The translations under genes were made by a program, and so were the position numbers. This document shows positions 47,827-56,251 of a stretch of 64,000 nt of DNA, piece after piece; positions within the stretch are counted from its first letter, which is position 1; the number at the start of each line of letters is the position of its first letter. The notes below the pieces were generated by a model. That model saw only the letters and a program-made list of their open reading frames with translations. It searched no databases and was not told the DNA's origin. The DNA comes from an uncultured Solirubrobacteraceae bacterium (GTDB lineage: Bacteria; Actinomycetota; Thermoleophilia; Solirubrobacterales; Solirubrobacteraceae): assembly GCA_902806205.1 (NCBI GenBank), contig CADCVR010000001.1, forward strand, positions 62,001-126,000, in the 5' to 3' direction.

Positions 47827-49359
47827 TCAGTTGATCAGCCGCAGGCCGCTGGGGTCGAGGGCGTAGTCGTGGATCAGCTGAGGCCCTCCGCCGGGGTTGA
47901 GCCATCGCAGCCGCACCAGTCGGGTCGAGGCGAACCCCTGCTCGAGGTCGGCAAGCGCACCGCGGGGATTCGCATCGGGGACCGGGAGTCGCGCCACGCG
48001 CCTGCGACCCCGCAGGAGGTCGACGGCAAGGCGCCCGCGGAGGCGGACGAGCACCACGCGGCCGTCGGCACCGCCGGGCAGCTCGACCTCCTCGGCGTCG
48101 AGCACTCGCCCGGCCGGGGCTTCGCGCGCCCGCTCGCCTTCGAGGGCGCCCACTTCCGGCGGGAGGCCGGCTCCCGGCGCGATGTCGGCACGGAGCTGCA
48201 CCTCGCCCGCCGCGCGGTGCGGGTTCCGGCTGGGCGTCCGAGGCGCGCGGGTGATCTCCAGAGGCCCGAGCCAGCGCAGGGTTGTCGCTTGGCCGGCAGG
48301 GCGCACACCGACCCCTGCCCCGGGTGTCAGCTCAACCCCGACGTGGTCGCCGCGGCGGACCGGCACTCGGGCTTCGAACGCGTGGGGGCCGGTGTCCGGC
48401 GGGCGTACGTACTGCGATCGGCGCACCTCGGCGTACCCGCCGTCCGGGCGGCGGCGCACCACTTGAAGCGCGAGGGCGCCGCGAGCGCCGCGCACCGCCC
48501 AGCGGCGGATCGCGCCGTCGGCGGGCACGGTGAGTGCCCGGCCCTCGAGGCGGGTCTGCACGAGGGTGCAGGCCGGCGAGTTGAGATCCGGAAATCGTCC
48601 GGTGCAGTCGCTCGTGGGTGCGGGCCCCGCGGCGAGCGGGCTCCCGAGCGGCGAGGTACCCGGCGCGGTGGGCGGCGCGGGCCGCACCGTCAGCTCGGGC
48701 GCGTCGTCGCCTGCGAGGACCAGGGTGGTGACGACCCCCAGCACCGTGACCGCCGCCGCGACGAGCCCCGCGAGCACCCCGCTTCGACGGCGTCTCCGGC
48801 GACCCGTGGCCGCCAGGATCTCGCCTGCGCTCAGCCCGTCGAGGGCGGGGACGTCGAGTCCGAGGCGATCCCGGATGAGCTGCCCGAGTGCGCGGCGGTC
48901 ACCGTCCATGCTGCGCTCGGGCGTGGCCGCCCCGAAGCAGTCCAGCTGTGCACGCCCTCGCTCGTCGACCCGGATGCTCGCGGCCGTGAGCTGCCCGTGC
49001 GTCAGTCCTGCCGCGTGGGCGACGTCGAGCGCCTCGGCCGCCTGCTCGAGCAGCCGGCGCGCGTCGCGTCTGCTGCGCACGTCCGCGAGGGTGCGCCCGC
49101 GCACGAGCCGACGGGCCACGAACGGCCCCTGCTCCGACTGGCCCGCGTCGTAGACCGGGACGACGTGCGGGTGGTGCAGCGCTGCCTGCAGCTGCGCGTC
49201 GCGCTGCAAGCGTGAGGCAAGCTCCGGCTCGGCGTCGATCAGCTCCAATGCGACCGTCCGGCCGAGCGACAGCTGAGTGGCGACGTGGAGGAGTCCACGC
49301 GCTCCCCGTCCCAGCTCTTCCTCGACGCGGAACCCGGCGATGACGGTCCCCGGCCGCAC
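47827..49359 (-). CDS. Transmembrane pseudokinase with extracellular domain
   Basis: Kinase-like N-lobe (FRVEEELGRGARGLLHVATQLSLGRTVALELID) lacking VAIK Lys, HRD Asp and DFG Asp; TM SGVLAGLVAAAVTVLGVVTTLVLA; C-terminus paralogous to 49369-51246. Confidence 0.8.
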   Translation of the reverse strand: MRPGTVIAGFRVEEELGRGARGLLHVATQLSLGRTVALELIDAEPELASRLQRDAQLQAALHHPHVVPVYDAGQSEQGPFVARRLVRGRTLADVRSRRDARRLLEQAAEALDVAHAAGLTHGQLTAASIRVDERGRAQLDCFGAATPERSMDGDRRALGQLIRDRLGLDVPALDGLSAGEILAATGRRRRRRSGVLAGLVAAAVTVLGVVTTLVLAGDDAPELTVRPAPPTAPGTSPLGSPLAAGPAPTSDCTGRFPDLNSPACTLVQTRLEGRALTVPADGAIRRWAVRGARGALALQVVRRRPDGGYAEVRRSQYVRPPDTGPHAFEARVPVRRGDHVGVELTPGAGVGVRPAGQATTLRWLGPLEITRAPRTPSRNPHRAAGEVQLRADIAPGAGLPPEVGALEGERAREAPAGRVLDAEEVELPGGADGRVVLVRLRGRLAVDLLRGRRRVARLPVPDANPRGALADLEQGFASTRLVRLRWLNPGGGPQLIHDYALDPSGLRLIN

Positions 49360-49368
49360 GCCCGGCGG

Positions 49369-51246
49369 TCAGTCGTAGAACTCGAAGTTACGGGGGTACA
49401 CGCCGTAGTAGTGCTCGCGCACCCGCGCGGAGTTGTCGTTGACCCACTCGACCCCGATCTCGCCGGCCGCCTCGCTGTCGTCGTAGTTGAGGGCCGCGAT
49501 GTTGATCAGGCGTCCGCCCGGCCGGAAGCCGGGCACGTCGATTCGCGCGACGCGCCGGTCACGGGCGAAGAGGTCGAGCGCGAGGCGGTCGCGGAGCTCG
49601 ACCAGCGCGATGCGCACCTGCCGTCCGTCGGAGAAGGTCAGCCGTCGGCGGGCGACGCTGCGGCCCGCGGGGGCTTGCGCGGCTGCTGCTCCAGCGAGTT
49701 GGCGCGGCACCCGCAGCGAGGCGCCGGGCACGTAGTCGGCGCGCACGAGCACCTCACCGTCGAGGCCGGTGCCGGGTCCCTCCTCCGGCGGCTCGGGTGG
49801 CTTGCCGCGGCGGGTGGGAAACCAGCGGTTGGTCGTGGCGCCCGGGGCGGAGCTGACGCCGACGCCGGCGCCCCTGGTCACCTCGAGGGCGATGATGTCG
49901 CCGCGCTGGACCTCCATGTTGGTGGCGAAGTAGTGCGGCGTCGCGTTGTTGATCGTCTCGTACTGGGAGCGGGCGACCTGGGAGGCTCCGCCGTCGCGCG
50001 GGCGCAGTGCCTGCAGAGCGACCTCGCCGCGCGCCCCGCGCACGGCCCAACCGAAGATCGCGCCGTCGGCGGGGATCACGAGCCGCCGCCCGGGCAGCGC
50101 GGCCTGGGCGATCGAGCACGCCGGGGACGCCGGACTCGGCCGCCGGCCGCGGCAGTCGACCGTTCGCCCGGTGGCGGCGAGCTCGCTGCCCAGGGGCTGC
50201 GCGCGCTGCGGCACCGCGGGAGCCCGGAGAACGGGACGCTTGTCCTCCTCACCACCGGCGGCCAGCGTCATCGCGCCGGCGGCGAGCGCGGCTCCGAGCA
50301 GTGCTGAGACGACCAGCGCCGGCGCGAGCTTCTTCCGTGGGAAGGGGCGCGCGGGGACGGGGGCGAGCGCGCTCGGGCCGGGCGTGGGTGTGGAGGGAGG
50401 CGCGGGCGGTCCCAGGCGCTCCAGGCGCTCGGGGCCGATCGCTCGCTCGGCCGCGTCCAGCAACCCGCGGGCGTGAGCCGGACGCTCGGTGGGCGTCTTG
50501 GCGAGCGCGTCCTCGAGGATCGCGTCGAGCTCGGGCGGCAGCTCGGGCCGCCGCCGGCTGGCGACCGGTGGAGGCTCGCTGGTGTGCGCGTAGAGCACGG
50601 CCGCCTCCGACGCCCGCGGAAAGATCGGCTCCCCGGTCAGGCACTCGAAGAGCATGGCGGCGAACGCGTAACGGTCGGAGGCGGGAGTCGCGGGCTCTCC
50701 GCGGACGATCTCCGGCGCCAGGTAGGCCACCGTGCCCATCATCCCGCCCGTTCCGGTGACCTCTGTGCCGTCGCCCGCCTTGGTCAGCCCGAAGTCGCCG
50801 AGGTAGGCGTCATCGTCGTCGGAGACGAGCACGTTGGCGGGCTTGACGTCGCGGTGCACCAGCCCGGCGGCGTGCGCGGCGTCCAGCGCCTCGGCGACCT
50901 GGCGAAGCAGGCGCAGGGCGCGGGGGCCGTCGAGCTCGCCGTCCCGGAGCAGTCGGGCGAGAGTGGCCCCGCGCTGCATGCGCATCGCCAGGAACACCCC
51001 CTCGTCGGTCTCGAGCGCCTCGTAGACGTCGATCACATGGGGGTGATCAAAGGACGCCTGCAGGCGCCCTTCGCGACGGAAACGCTCGATGAAGGCCGGG
51101 TCGTCCGTGAGCTCGGGTCGCAAGGCCTTCAGCGCGATCCGGCGGTCGAGGGAGAACTGTGTGGCCTCGTAGACGACGCCCATGCCGCCGCGCCCCAGCG
51201 TCCCTTCGATCCGGTAGCCCCCGACGATCGCACCCGGGCTGAGCAT
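49369..51246 (-). CDS. Transmembrane serine/threonine protein kinase (PknB-like catalytic domain)
   Basis: YRIEGTLGRGGMGVVYEATQFSLDRRIALKAL, HRDVKPANVLV, LGDFGLTK, YLAPE; TM LAPALVVSALLGAALAAGAMTLAA. Confidence 0.95.
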   Translation of the reverse strand: MLSPGAIVGGYRIEGTLGRGGMGVVYEATQFSLDRRIALKALRPELTDDPAFIERFRREGRLQASFDHPHVIDVYEALETDEGVFLAMRMQRGATLARLLRDGELDGPRALRLLRQVAEALDAAHAAGLVHRDVKPANVLVSDDDDAYLGDFGLTKAGDGTEVTGTGGMMGTVAYLAPEIVRGEPATPASDRYAFAAMLFECLTGEPIFPRASEAAVLYAHTSEPPPVASRRRPELPPELDAILEDALAKTPTERPAHARGLLDAAERAIGPERLERLGPPAPPSTPTPGPSALAPVPARPFPRKKLAPALVVSALLGAALAAGAMTLAAGGEEDKRPVLRAPAVPQRAQPLGSELAATGRTVDCRGRRPSPASPACSIAQAALPGRRLVIPADGAIFGWAVRGARGEVALQALRPRDGGASQVARSQYETINNATPHYFATNMEVQRGDIIALEVTRGAGVGVSSAPGATTNRWFPTRRGKPPEPPEEGPGTGLDGEVLVRADYVPGASLRVPRQLAGAAAAQAPAGRSVARRRLTFSDGRQVRIALVELRDRLALDLFARDRRVARIDVPGFRPGGRLINIAALNYDDSEAAGEIGVEWVNDNSARVREHYYGVYPRNFEFYD

Positions 51247-51357
51247 CGCCAGGCGACTCTATTCGACCGGTGCGGAGTCGACCACTTCTTATCGAGGATG
51301 CCGCCGCGCGGTGGCAGTGCCGGCCGTTCTCTGTCGCCCTGAGGCTCGTCGGGCCGT

Positions 51358-51648
51358 CTACGTCTGAGCAGCGGGCGGCGCCGCCCGGACGCGCTTTCGC
51401 CAGATCATCGTGTGGTAGACCAAGCAGCGGCTCTTGATGCTGCTGATCGCCAGGAACCCCCCGCCACCCCCGCCACCGCCGCCGGACATCAGCACATACG
51501 GTGACGCCTGCGCCGAGAACAGCTCCCAACCGGCTTCACTCCACTGCTGCATGTGCGTATTGGCTTCCGTGCTGAGGTCCTGCGCCGTGGAGGCCTCAGA
51601 GATCCACGACGTGTAGGTGTATTCCCACCTCTCCTCGTCCTCGGCCAT
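51358..51648 (-). CDS. Small hypothetical protein (DUF4177-like fold suspected)
   Basis: WEYTYTSWISEAS...NTHMQQWSEAGWELFSAQAS, Gly9 run. Confidence 0.5.
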   Translation of the reverse strand: MAEDEERWEYTYTSWISEASTAQDLSTEANTHMQQWSEAGWELFSAQASPYVLMSGGGGGGGGGFLAISSIKSRCLVYHTMIWRKRVRAAPPAAQT

Positions 51649-51795
51649 GCGTCAACCTTCTCACTCTGTCTTCGCAGAGGCAAAGCCGCCATGGGGTCAG
51701 AGCAGATCACGCGGACTGCTCCTAGTCTCGGTCGGGCGCTGCGGGGGCGGGGCGAAAGCGCGGCCCCCGCAGTCGGATCGGAGCCTTATGACGGG

Positions 51796-53334
51796 CTACT
51801 TGATGAAGTGCGACCCCTTGCGCGCGAAGTTGCCGGCGCGGGACTTGCCCTTACCGGGCCTCGAGGTGGTCTCCGTCACCGAAGCCTTGGAGAAGGCGAA
51901 CGTGACGGTGGCGAACGCCGCGGCGTCGGCCATCTGGTCGAGGATCGTCTGATCGACGTTGGCGATGGTGTCGCAGGCCTCGTGATAGCACGGGTCGAGT
52001 TGCCCACCGAGGGTGCCACCGAACAGCTCGAACTGCTCCTGCGTCTTGCGCTGCTCGGCTCCGGAGAACAGCCCACCCGCCGGGATGTCGATGCCCGGGG
52101 CGATGAAGGGCCCGTAGTCGGAGCGACCGCTGAACTCCGTCGCCAGGACCGGAAGGCCTCGACGCGCGAAGTAGTCACGGAACACCTGCTCGATCGCGGC
52201 CGACCCGGGGGGACCTGCGCCTCCGGTGTCCGACCCGTCGCCGTCGTAGACCAAGCGGGCGTAGTTCGGCGATCCCAGCATGTCGAAGTTGAGGTTCAGC
52301 GCGATGTCATCGAGCTCGTCCTCGCTCAGGCTGTCCACGTAGAACTCCGAGCCGACGAGCCCGGCTTCCTCTGCGCCCCACCACGCGAAGCGAACGGTGT
52401 TGCGCGGCTTGATGTTGTTCTCGGCCATCTCCTCGGCGATCTCGAGGATCGCCCCAGAGCCGCTGCCGTTGTCGTTGATGCCCGGCCCTTCGACGACGGA
52501 GTCGAGGTGCGCGCCGACGACCGTCACCTTGCCGTCATCGCCTCGCGGCGTGTCGGCAAGCACATTGGCGACCTGGCGGGTCTCCGAGATCGTGTTCGTC
52601 GTGATCGCCACCGCAGTGCCGGGCGCGGCGAGCTGCTGCCCCAGCGCGAAGGTGGTGGTCACCACCGGAATCGCACGCGGCGAGCTTGCGGTGACACCCG
52701 TCAACAGCCCGCTGCGCCCAGCCCCATTGCCCTGATTGAAGATGATCACGCCGACCGCGCCCGCCTCGGTCGCGTTCTGGATCTTGTCTTCGAACGTGCA
52801 GGTTCCGCGCTGCAGAAGCGCGACGTTGCCAGCGGTGAAGCCGGCGAAGTCGGCAGCCTCGCACCCGCTGGTGATGACGCTGGGGTTGGCGAAGTTCACG
52901 TCAACCGCCTGAACCGTGCCACTGACCGCGCCGCTGCCTGAGTAGTTGATCGTGTCGAAGTCGACACCCTCGACGAACGTCGTCGCCGTCGGCGCCGTCC
53001 GCGAGAAGCTCGACGCACCGAGCTTCTCGTAGTACGGGAAAGGGAAATTCTGCACGACCGGGTCGTACCCGGCGGTTCTGAGCCGCTGGACGACGTAGGC
53101 GACGGAATCGTCGTAGCCCGGCGTCCCGGCTGCGCGCGTGCCGCCGTTGGCGTCGGCGATCGCCTGAAGCGCTCGCAGGTGCTCCATGATGCCGCCGACG
53201 GTGACGCCCTTGGTGAGTTTGGACGCTTGCCCGGGCGGCGCCGCGGTCGGGGCCGAGAAGGCGGCCGGCGCTGCATGTGCGAGAAGCACCAGCGCCGTCA
53301 CCGTCACTGCTGCCGCTTGTGAAAGCCTGACCAT
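51796..53334 (-). CDS. Secreted M28 family aminopeptidase with PA domain
   Basis: Signal peptide; NVALLQRGTCTFEDKIQNATEAGAVGVIIFNQ; VVGAHLDSVVEGPGINDNGSGSGAILEIAE; RFAWWGAEEAGLVGS. Confidence 0.93.
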   Translation of the reverse strand: MVRLSQAAAVTVTALVLLAHAAPAAFSAPTAAPPGQASKLTKGVTVGGIMEHLRALQAIADANGGTRAAGTPGYDDSVAYVVQRLRTAGYDPVVQNFPFPYYEKLGASSFSRTAPTATTFVEGVDFDTINYSGSGAVSGTVQAVDVNFANPSVITSGCEAADFAGFTAGNVALLQRGTCTFEDKIQNATEAGAVGVIIFNQGNGAGRSGLLTGVTASSPRAIPVVTTTFALGQQLAAPGTAVAITTNTISETRQVANVLADTPRGDDGKVTVVGAHLDSVVEGPGINDNGSGSGAILEIAEEMAENNIKPRNTVRFAWWGAEEAGLVGSEFYVDSLSEDELDDIALNLNFDMLGSPNYARLVYDGDGSDTGGAGPPGSAAIEQVFRDYFARRGLPVLATEFSGRSDYGPFIAPGIDIPAGGLFSGAEQRKTQEQFELFGGTLGGQLDPCYHEACDTIANVDQTILDQMADAAAFATVTFAFSKASVTETTSRPGKGKSRAGNFARKGSHFIK

Positions 53335-53688
53335 CCCTCCTCCTTCATAAGGGGATTTCCGGTGCCGCGGAAGCCCGCTGACGCGCACCCCGCGGCGTCA
53401 TCTCTTTTGGCCGTCGCCGGCCTGAGGACGATTTTGCGGCGAGCCTAACCGGACCACGCGAGAACGTGGCGACGGTGTGCGTCAGCGAACACGAACCCAG
53501 CGGCGCCAGCGTCACGAGGACGCCGACTTGAAGGAACTCGGACTGATGTTTTCCACCGTCGACGCTGACGCGGCTGGTCGGGAGCCGGCGCAATCGGCGG
53601 ACTGATTCACACCAAGGTCGACGCGTCAGGACTGAGCGGAACCCGTGATGGACGTTTGCCACAGCCCCCGACCGGTGATCCATCGAGG

Positions 53689-54219
53689 ATGGCCGTGGAG
53701 AGAGCTCGACTGTTCGCCCAGCGCTCGACGAGCGCTGACGCTCCCGATCGCCTACTGCGGATCTACCTGAACGACCAGCTCGCGCTCGGCGTCGTGTGGC
53801 GCGAGCTCGCGCGCCGCGCGCAGACCGCCAGCGAGGGAACGCCGGACGGCGACACGCTGCGGGCGGTGGCGACCGCGATCGCCGAGGACGTCGTGACCTT
53901 CCAGAAGGTCATGCGGCGGCTCGGCTTCAACACCCGCACGCCGAAGGCCGCGGCGGCCATCGTCGCGGAGCGACTCGGGCGCCTGAAGCTCAACGGCCGG
54001 CTCCTCAAGCGCTCGCCGCTGAGCCACTTCGAGGAGCTCGACACCCTGATCATGGGCATCGACGGCAAGGTCGTGCTGTGGCAGAACCTGCGCGACGGCG
54101 CGGACCTCGGCACTCGGCTGCCCGAGATCGATTTCGATCGCCTCGTCGAGCGCGCGCGCGAGCAGCGCGCACAGCTCGAGCCGCTTCACGCGCAGGCCGC
54201 GCGCGAGGCGCTGCGCTGA
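53689..54219 (+). CDS. Hypothetical helical protein
   Basis: RIYLNDQLALGVVWRELARRAQTASEGT...FQKVMRRLGFNTRTPKAAAAIVAERLGRLKLNGRL. Confidence 0.6.
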   Translation: MAVERARLFAQRSTSADAPDRLLRIYLNDQLALGVVWRELARRAQTASEGTPDGDTLRAVATAIAEDVVTFQKVMRRLGFNTRTPKAAAAIVAERLGRLKLNGRLLKRSPLSHFEELDTLIMGIDGKVVLWQNLRDGADLGTRLPEIDFDRLVERAREQRAQLEPLHAQAAREALR

Positions 54220-54364
54220 TCGGCCGACTCAGGCGGGCGGCCGAGGGCTGCAGCTGGAGATCGACGGCAACCGCCGTCAGCCTGATGCGCCGCGCCCTCC
54301 AGGCCGGAGAAGCAGCACTCGCGGAGGGGGATCGGGCCGGACGCGTGTGTTTACATGGTGGCCG

Positions 54365-54609
54365 ATGCGCGCGTACATGCTGGCGGTAGTCGTCGTCATC
54401 GCTGTTCTGGTCGCAGCGACGCCGGCCTCGGGTGACGACGTGTTTCGTTGATGCGCAGGCATCCCACGTAGCGGCGTGCTGGACCTGCGCAACAAGAATC
54501 TGAACTGCCCGAGCGGGCGCGCCTCGCCCAGCAGACGCTCGACATCAAGTGCTTCCTCAACGAGCGCACTTGCCGCCACGGCTTCCGCGGCCGGCGCTGG
54601 ACATGCACA
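54365..54609 (+). pseudogene. Remnant of a small secreted Cys-rich protein
   Basis: Signal peptide MRAYMLAVVVVIAVLVAATPASG, in-frame TGA at 54449, then C..GVLDLRNKNLNC and, in another frame, QTLDIKCFLNERTCRHGFRGRRWTC. Confidence 0.45.
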
Positions 54610-54822
54610 GTCTCATCGGATGTCGCCGCGGCGGTCGAGCACCTACGCCACGAACGCTCGATCGGCATGAGCGAAGCAGTCAACGAGCTCGTCCGCGCAG
54701 GTCTGGCCAGGCAGCAGCCGGCCGCTGCGTTTCGGCAGAAGACACACGACCTCGGACGGGGCGTCGACTTCTCCAACGTCGCCGAGGTGATCGAGACGCT
54801 CGACGGGCCAGCGACTCGCTGA
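54607..54822 (+). pseudogene. VapB-like antitoxin lacking its start codon
   Basis: TVSSDVAAAVEHLRHERSIGMSEAVNELVRAGLARQQPAAAFRQKTHDLGRGVDFSNVAEVIETLDGPATR*. Confidence 0.65.
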
Positions 54823-54828
54823 TGCTCC

Positions 54829-55225
54829 GCGAACCTGCTGCTCTACGCCGTCCACAAAGGCACCGACCAGCATGACGCTGCGTCCGCGTGGCTGACCGAC
54901 CTCTCGACAGTCCTCGGCGCGTCGGACTCCCGTGGCAGAGCCTTGCCGCGTTCCTGCGCATCTCGACACACCCCCGCGCGTTCCAGCGACCGCCGGGCAG
55001 CGCGTCAGCGACTGGCTGACCGCACCGGTCGCCTGGATCCCCCAGCCGGGCACGCAATACGGCCAGATCCTCGGCGAGCTCATGACCACGCACGAGATAC
55101 GCGGCAACCTGGTACCCGACGCGACCCTCGCCGCGCTGGCCATCGAACATGGCCTCACGCTGTACTCCAACGACACAGACTTCGCCCGCTTCCGCGCATT
55201 GCGCTGGGAGAACCCGCTGCACTGA
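54829..55225 (+). pseudogene. VapC-like PIN-domain toxin split over three frames
   Basis: ANLLLYAVHKGTDQHDAASAWLTDL (frame 1) | VGLPWQSLAAFLRISTHPRAFQRP (frame 0) | QRVSDWLTAPVAWIPQPGTQYGQILGELM...NLVPDATLAALAIEHGLTLYSNDTDFARF (frame 2). Confidence 0.72.
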
Positions 55226-55261
55226 TCGCGTAGTTGATCAGTTGACGAACGTCATACGTAC

Positions 55262-55552
55262 GACGAGCCGAAGGCCCGTCGCGGAAGATGGGCTTCGGGA
55301 CGTCGGCGCCAATGCCGCGCGGACGGGTTCTACGTACCGCGCGACGCGGAACGCGACGCGATAGCGCCTGGTTGCCCGCGGCGCACGTGCGACGGCGACG
55401 AGGCGTATCGACCGGTCGGCAGGCGGCCGCCCCCCGAAGCCCTCAGGCAGAACCGGTTGGCGCCGACGGGGCTCGTCCGGCGTATCGACCCTCGGACCTT
55501 CAACCAGCGGCGCCGGAGCGTGCCCGGGACGGTGAGGCGGATCGCCGCCGCC
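55262..55552. repeat. Diverged chimeric partial duplicate of 58122-58380 joined to 59983-60018
   Basis: Extended base-level alignment including the terminator hairpin; junction at about 55515. Confidence 0.8.
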
Positions 55553-55600
55553 AGTTGTACGCCGTCGCGGAAGCGGTCGCGGTGAGTCGGTACGTGAGGG

Positions 55601-56089
55601 CTAGGGCCGCAGTCGCACCACGAACCGCACCGCCTTGTCGTCGCCGGTGATCTCGGCCGTGCCGGCGGCGCCGTCGAACCGGCCGCTGCCGCCGACGATC
55701 GGCACCACCTCGGAGGCGCCCTCCTGATCGATGACGCCCTGGAGGGCGAGCTGCCCGCCGGCGAGCACCATCGTCGCGTTGACGTGCTCGTCCGTGTCGG
55801 GGCTGCGTCCGCCGGTGACCACGAACTGGCCGTGGACGGCGCCGACGGCGGCGCCGGCCGCGTCGCGCAGCGTTCCGCGCGAGACGACCGAGTCACCGGG
55901 CGACTCCGACGTGCGCTTGCCGGTCATGAGCGGCTTCTCGTCGATCATCGTCACGCGCGCCTCCTTGTGGCGCATCTCGAGCGTCAGCGTGGCCGGGGCG
56001 CTGGGGGACTGGCCGAACGTGCCGGGCGCGAGCGCGGCGCCGGCGGCGACGGCTGCGAGCGGCAGCGTGTAGGCGATCCTGCGGGTCAT
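55601..56089 (-). CDS. Secreted dirigent/allene-oxide-cyclase-barrel-like protein
   Basis: Signal peptide MTRRIAYTLPLAAVAAGAALAPGTFG; VHGQFVVTGG, TMVLAGGQLALQGVI, VPIVGGSGRFDGAAGTAEI. Confidence 0.7.
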   Translation of the reverse strand: MTRRIAYTLPLAAVAAGAALAPGTFGQSPSAPATLTLEMRHKEARVTMIDEKPLMTGKRTSESPGDSVVSRGTLRDAAGAAVGAVHGQFVVTGGRSPDTDEHVNATMVLAGGQLALQGVIDQEGASEVVPIVGGSGRFDGAAGTAEITGDDKAVRFVVRLRP

Positions 56090-56171
56090 GTGAGGTCCTC
56101 TCGTCGGATGTTCGGCCACCGTAAGAGCGCCGCTACCGTCCGTCGTCGGACCCCGTGTTGATCCGTGATCG

Positions 56172-56214
56172 ATCGCAGGATGGGCGCCGGACGCCGCCGG
56201 ATCCACCCTGCGAT
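56172..56214. promoter_or_regulatory. Inverted repeat upstream of HK gene
   Basis: ATCGCAGGATGG ... CCACCCTGCGAT, 11/12 arm match. Confidence 0.4.
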
Positions 56215-56251
56215 GGATGGCACGGCCGCGCGCGCGGGTTAGGTTCGGCGT

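Noticed and set aside
51455-51482. CCNCC-rich run resembling a simple-sequence repeat
   Set aside because: It is the codon run for a Gly9 stretch in the 51358-51648 protein
54432-54460. TGA at 54449 as a possible selenocysteine codon
   Set aside because: No SECIS-like hairpin recognised and the downstream part is itself frameshifted; decay is simpler
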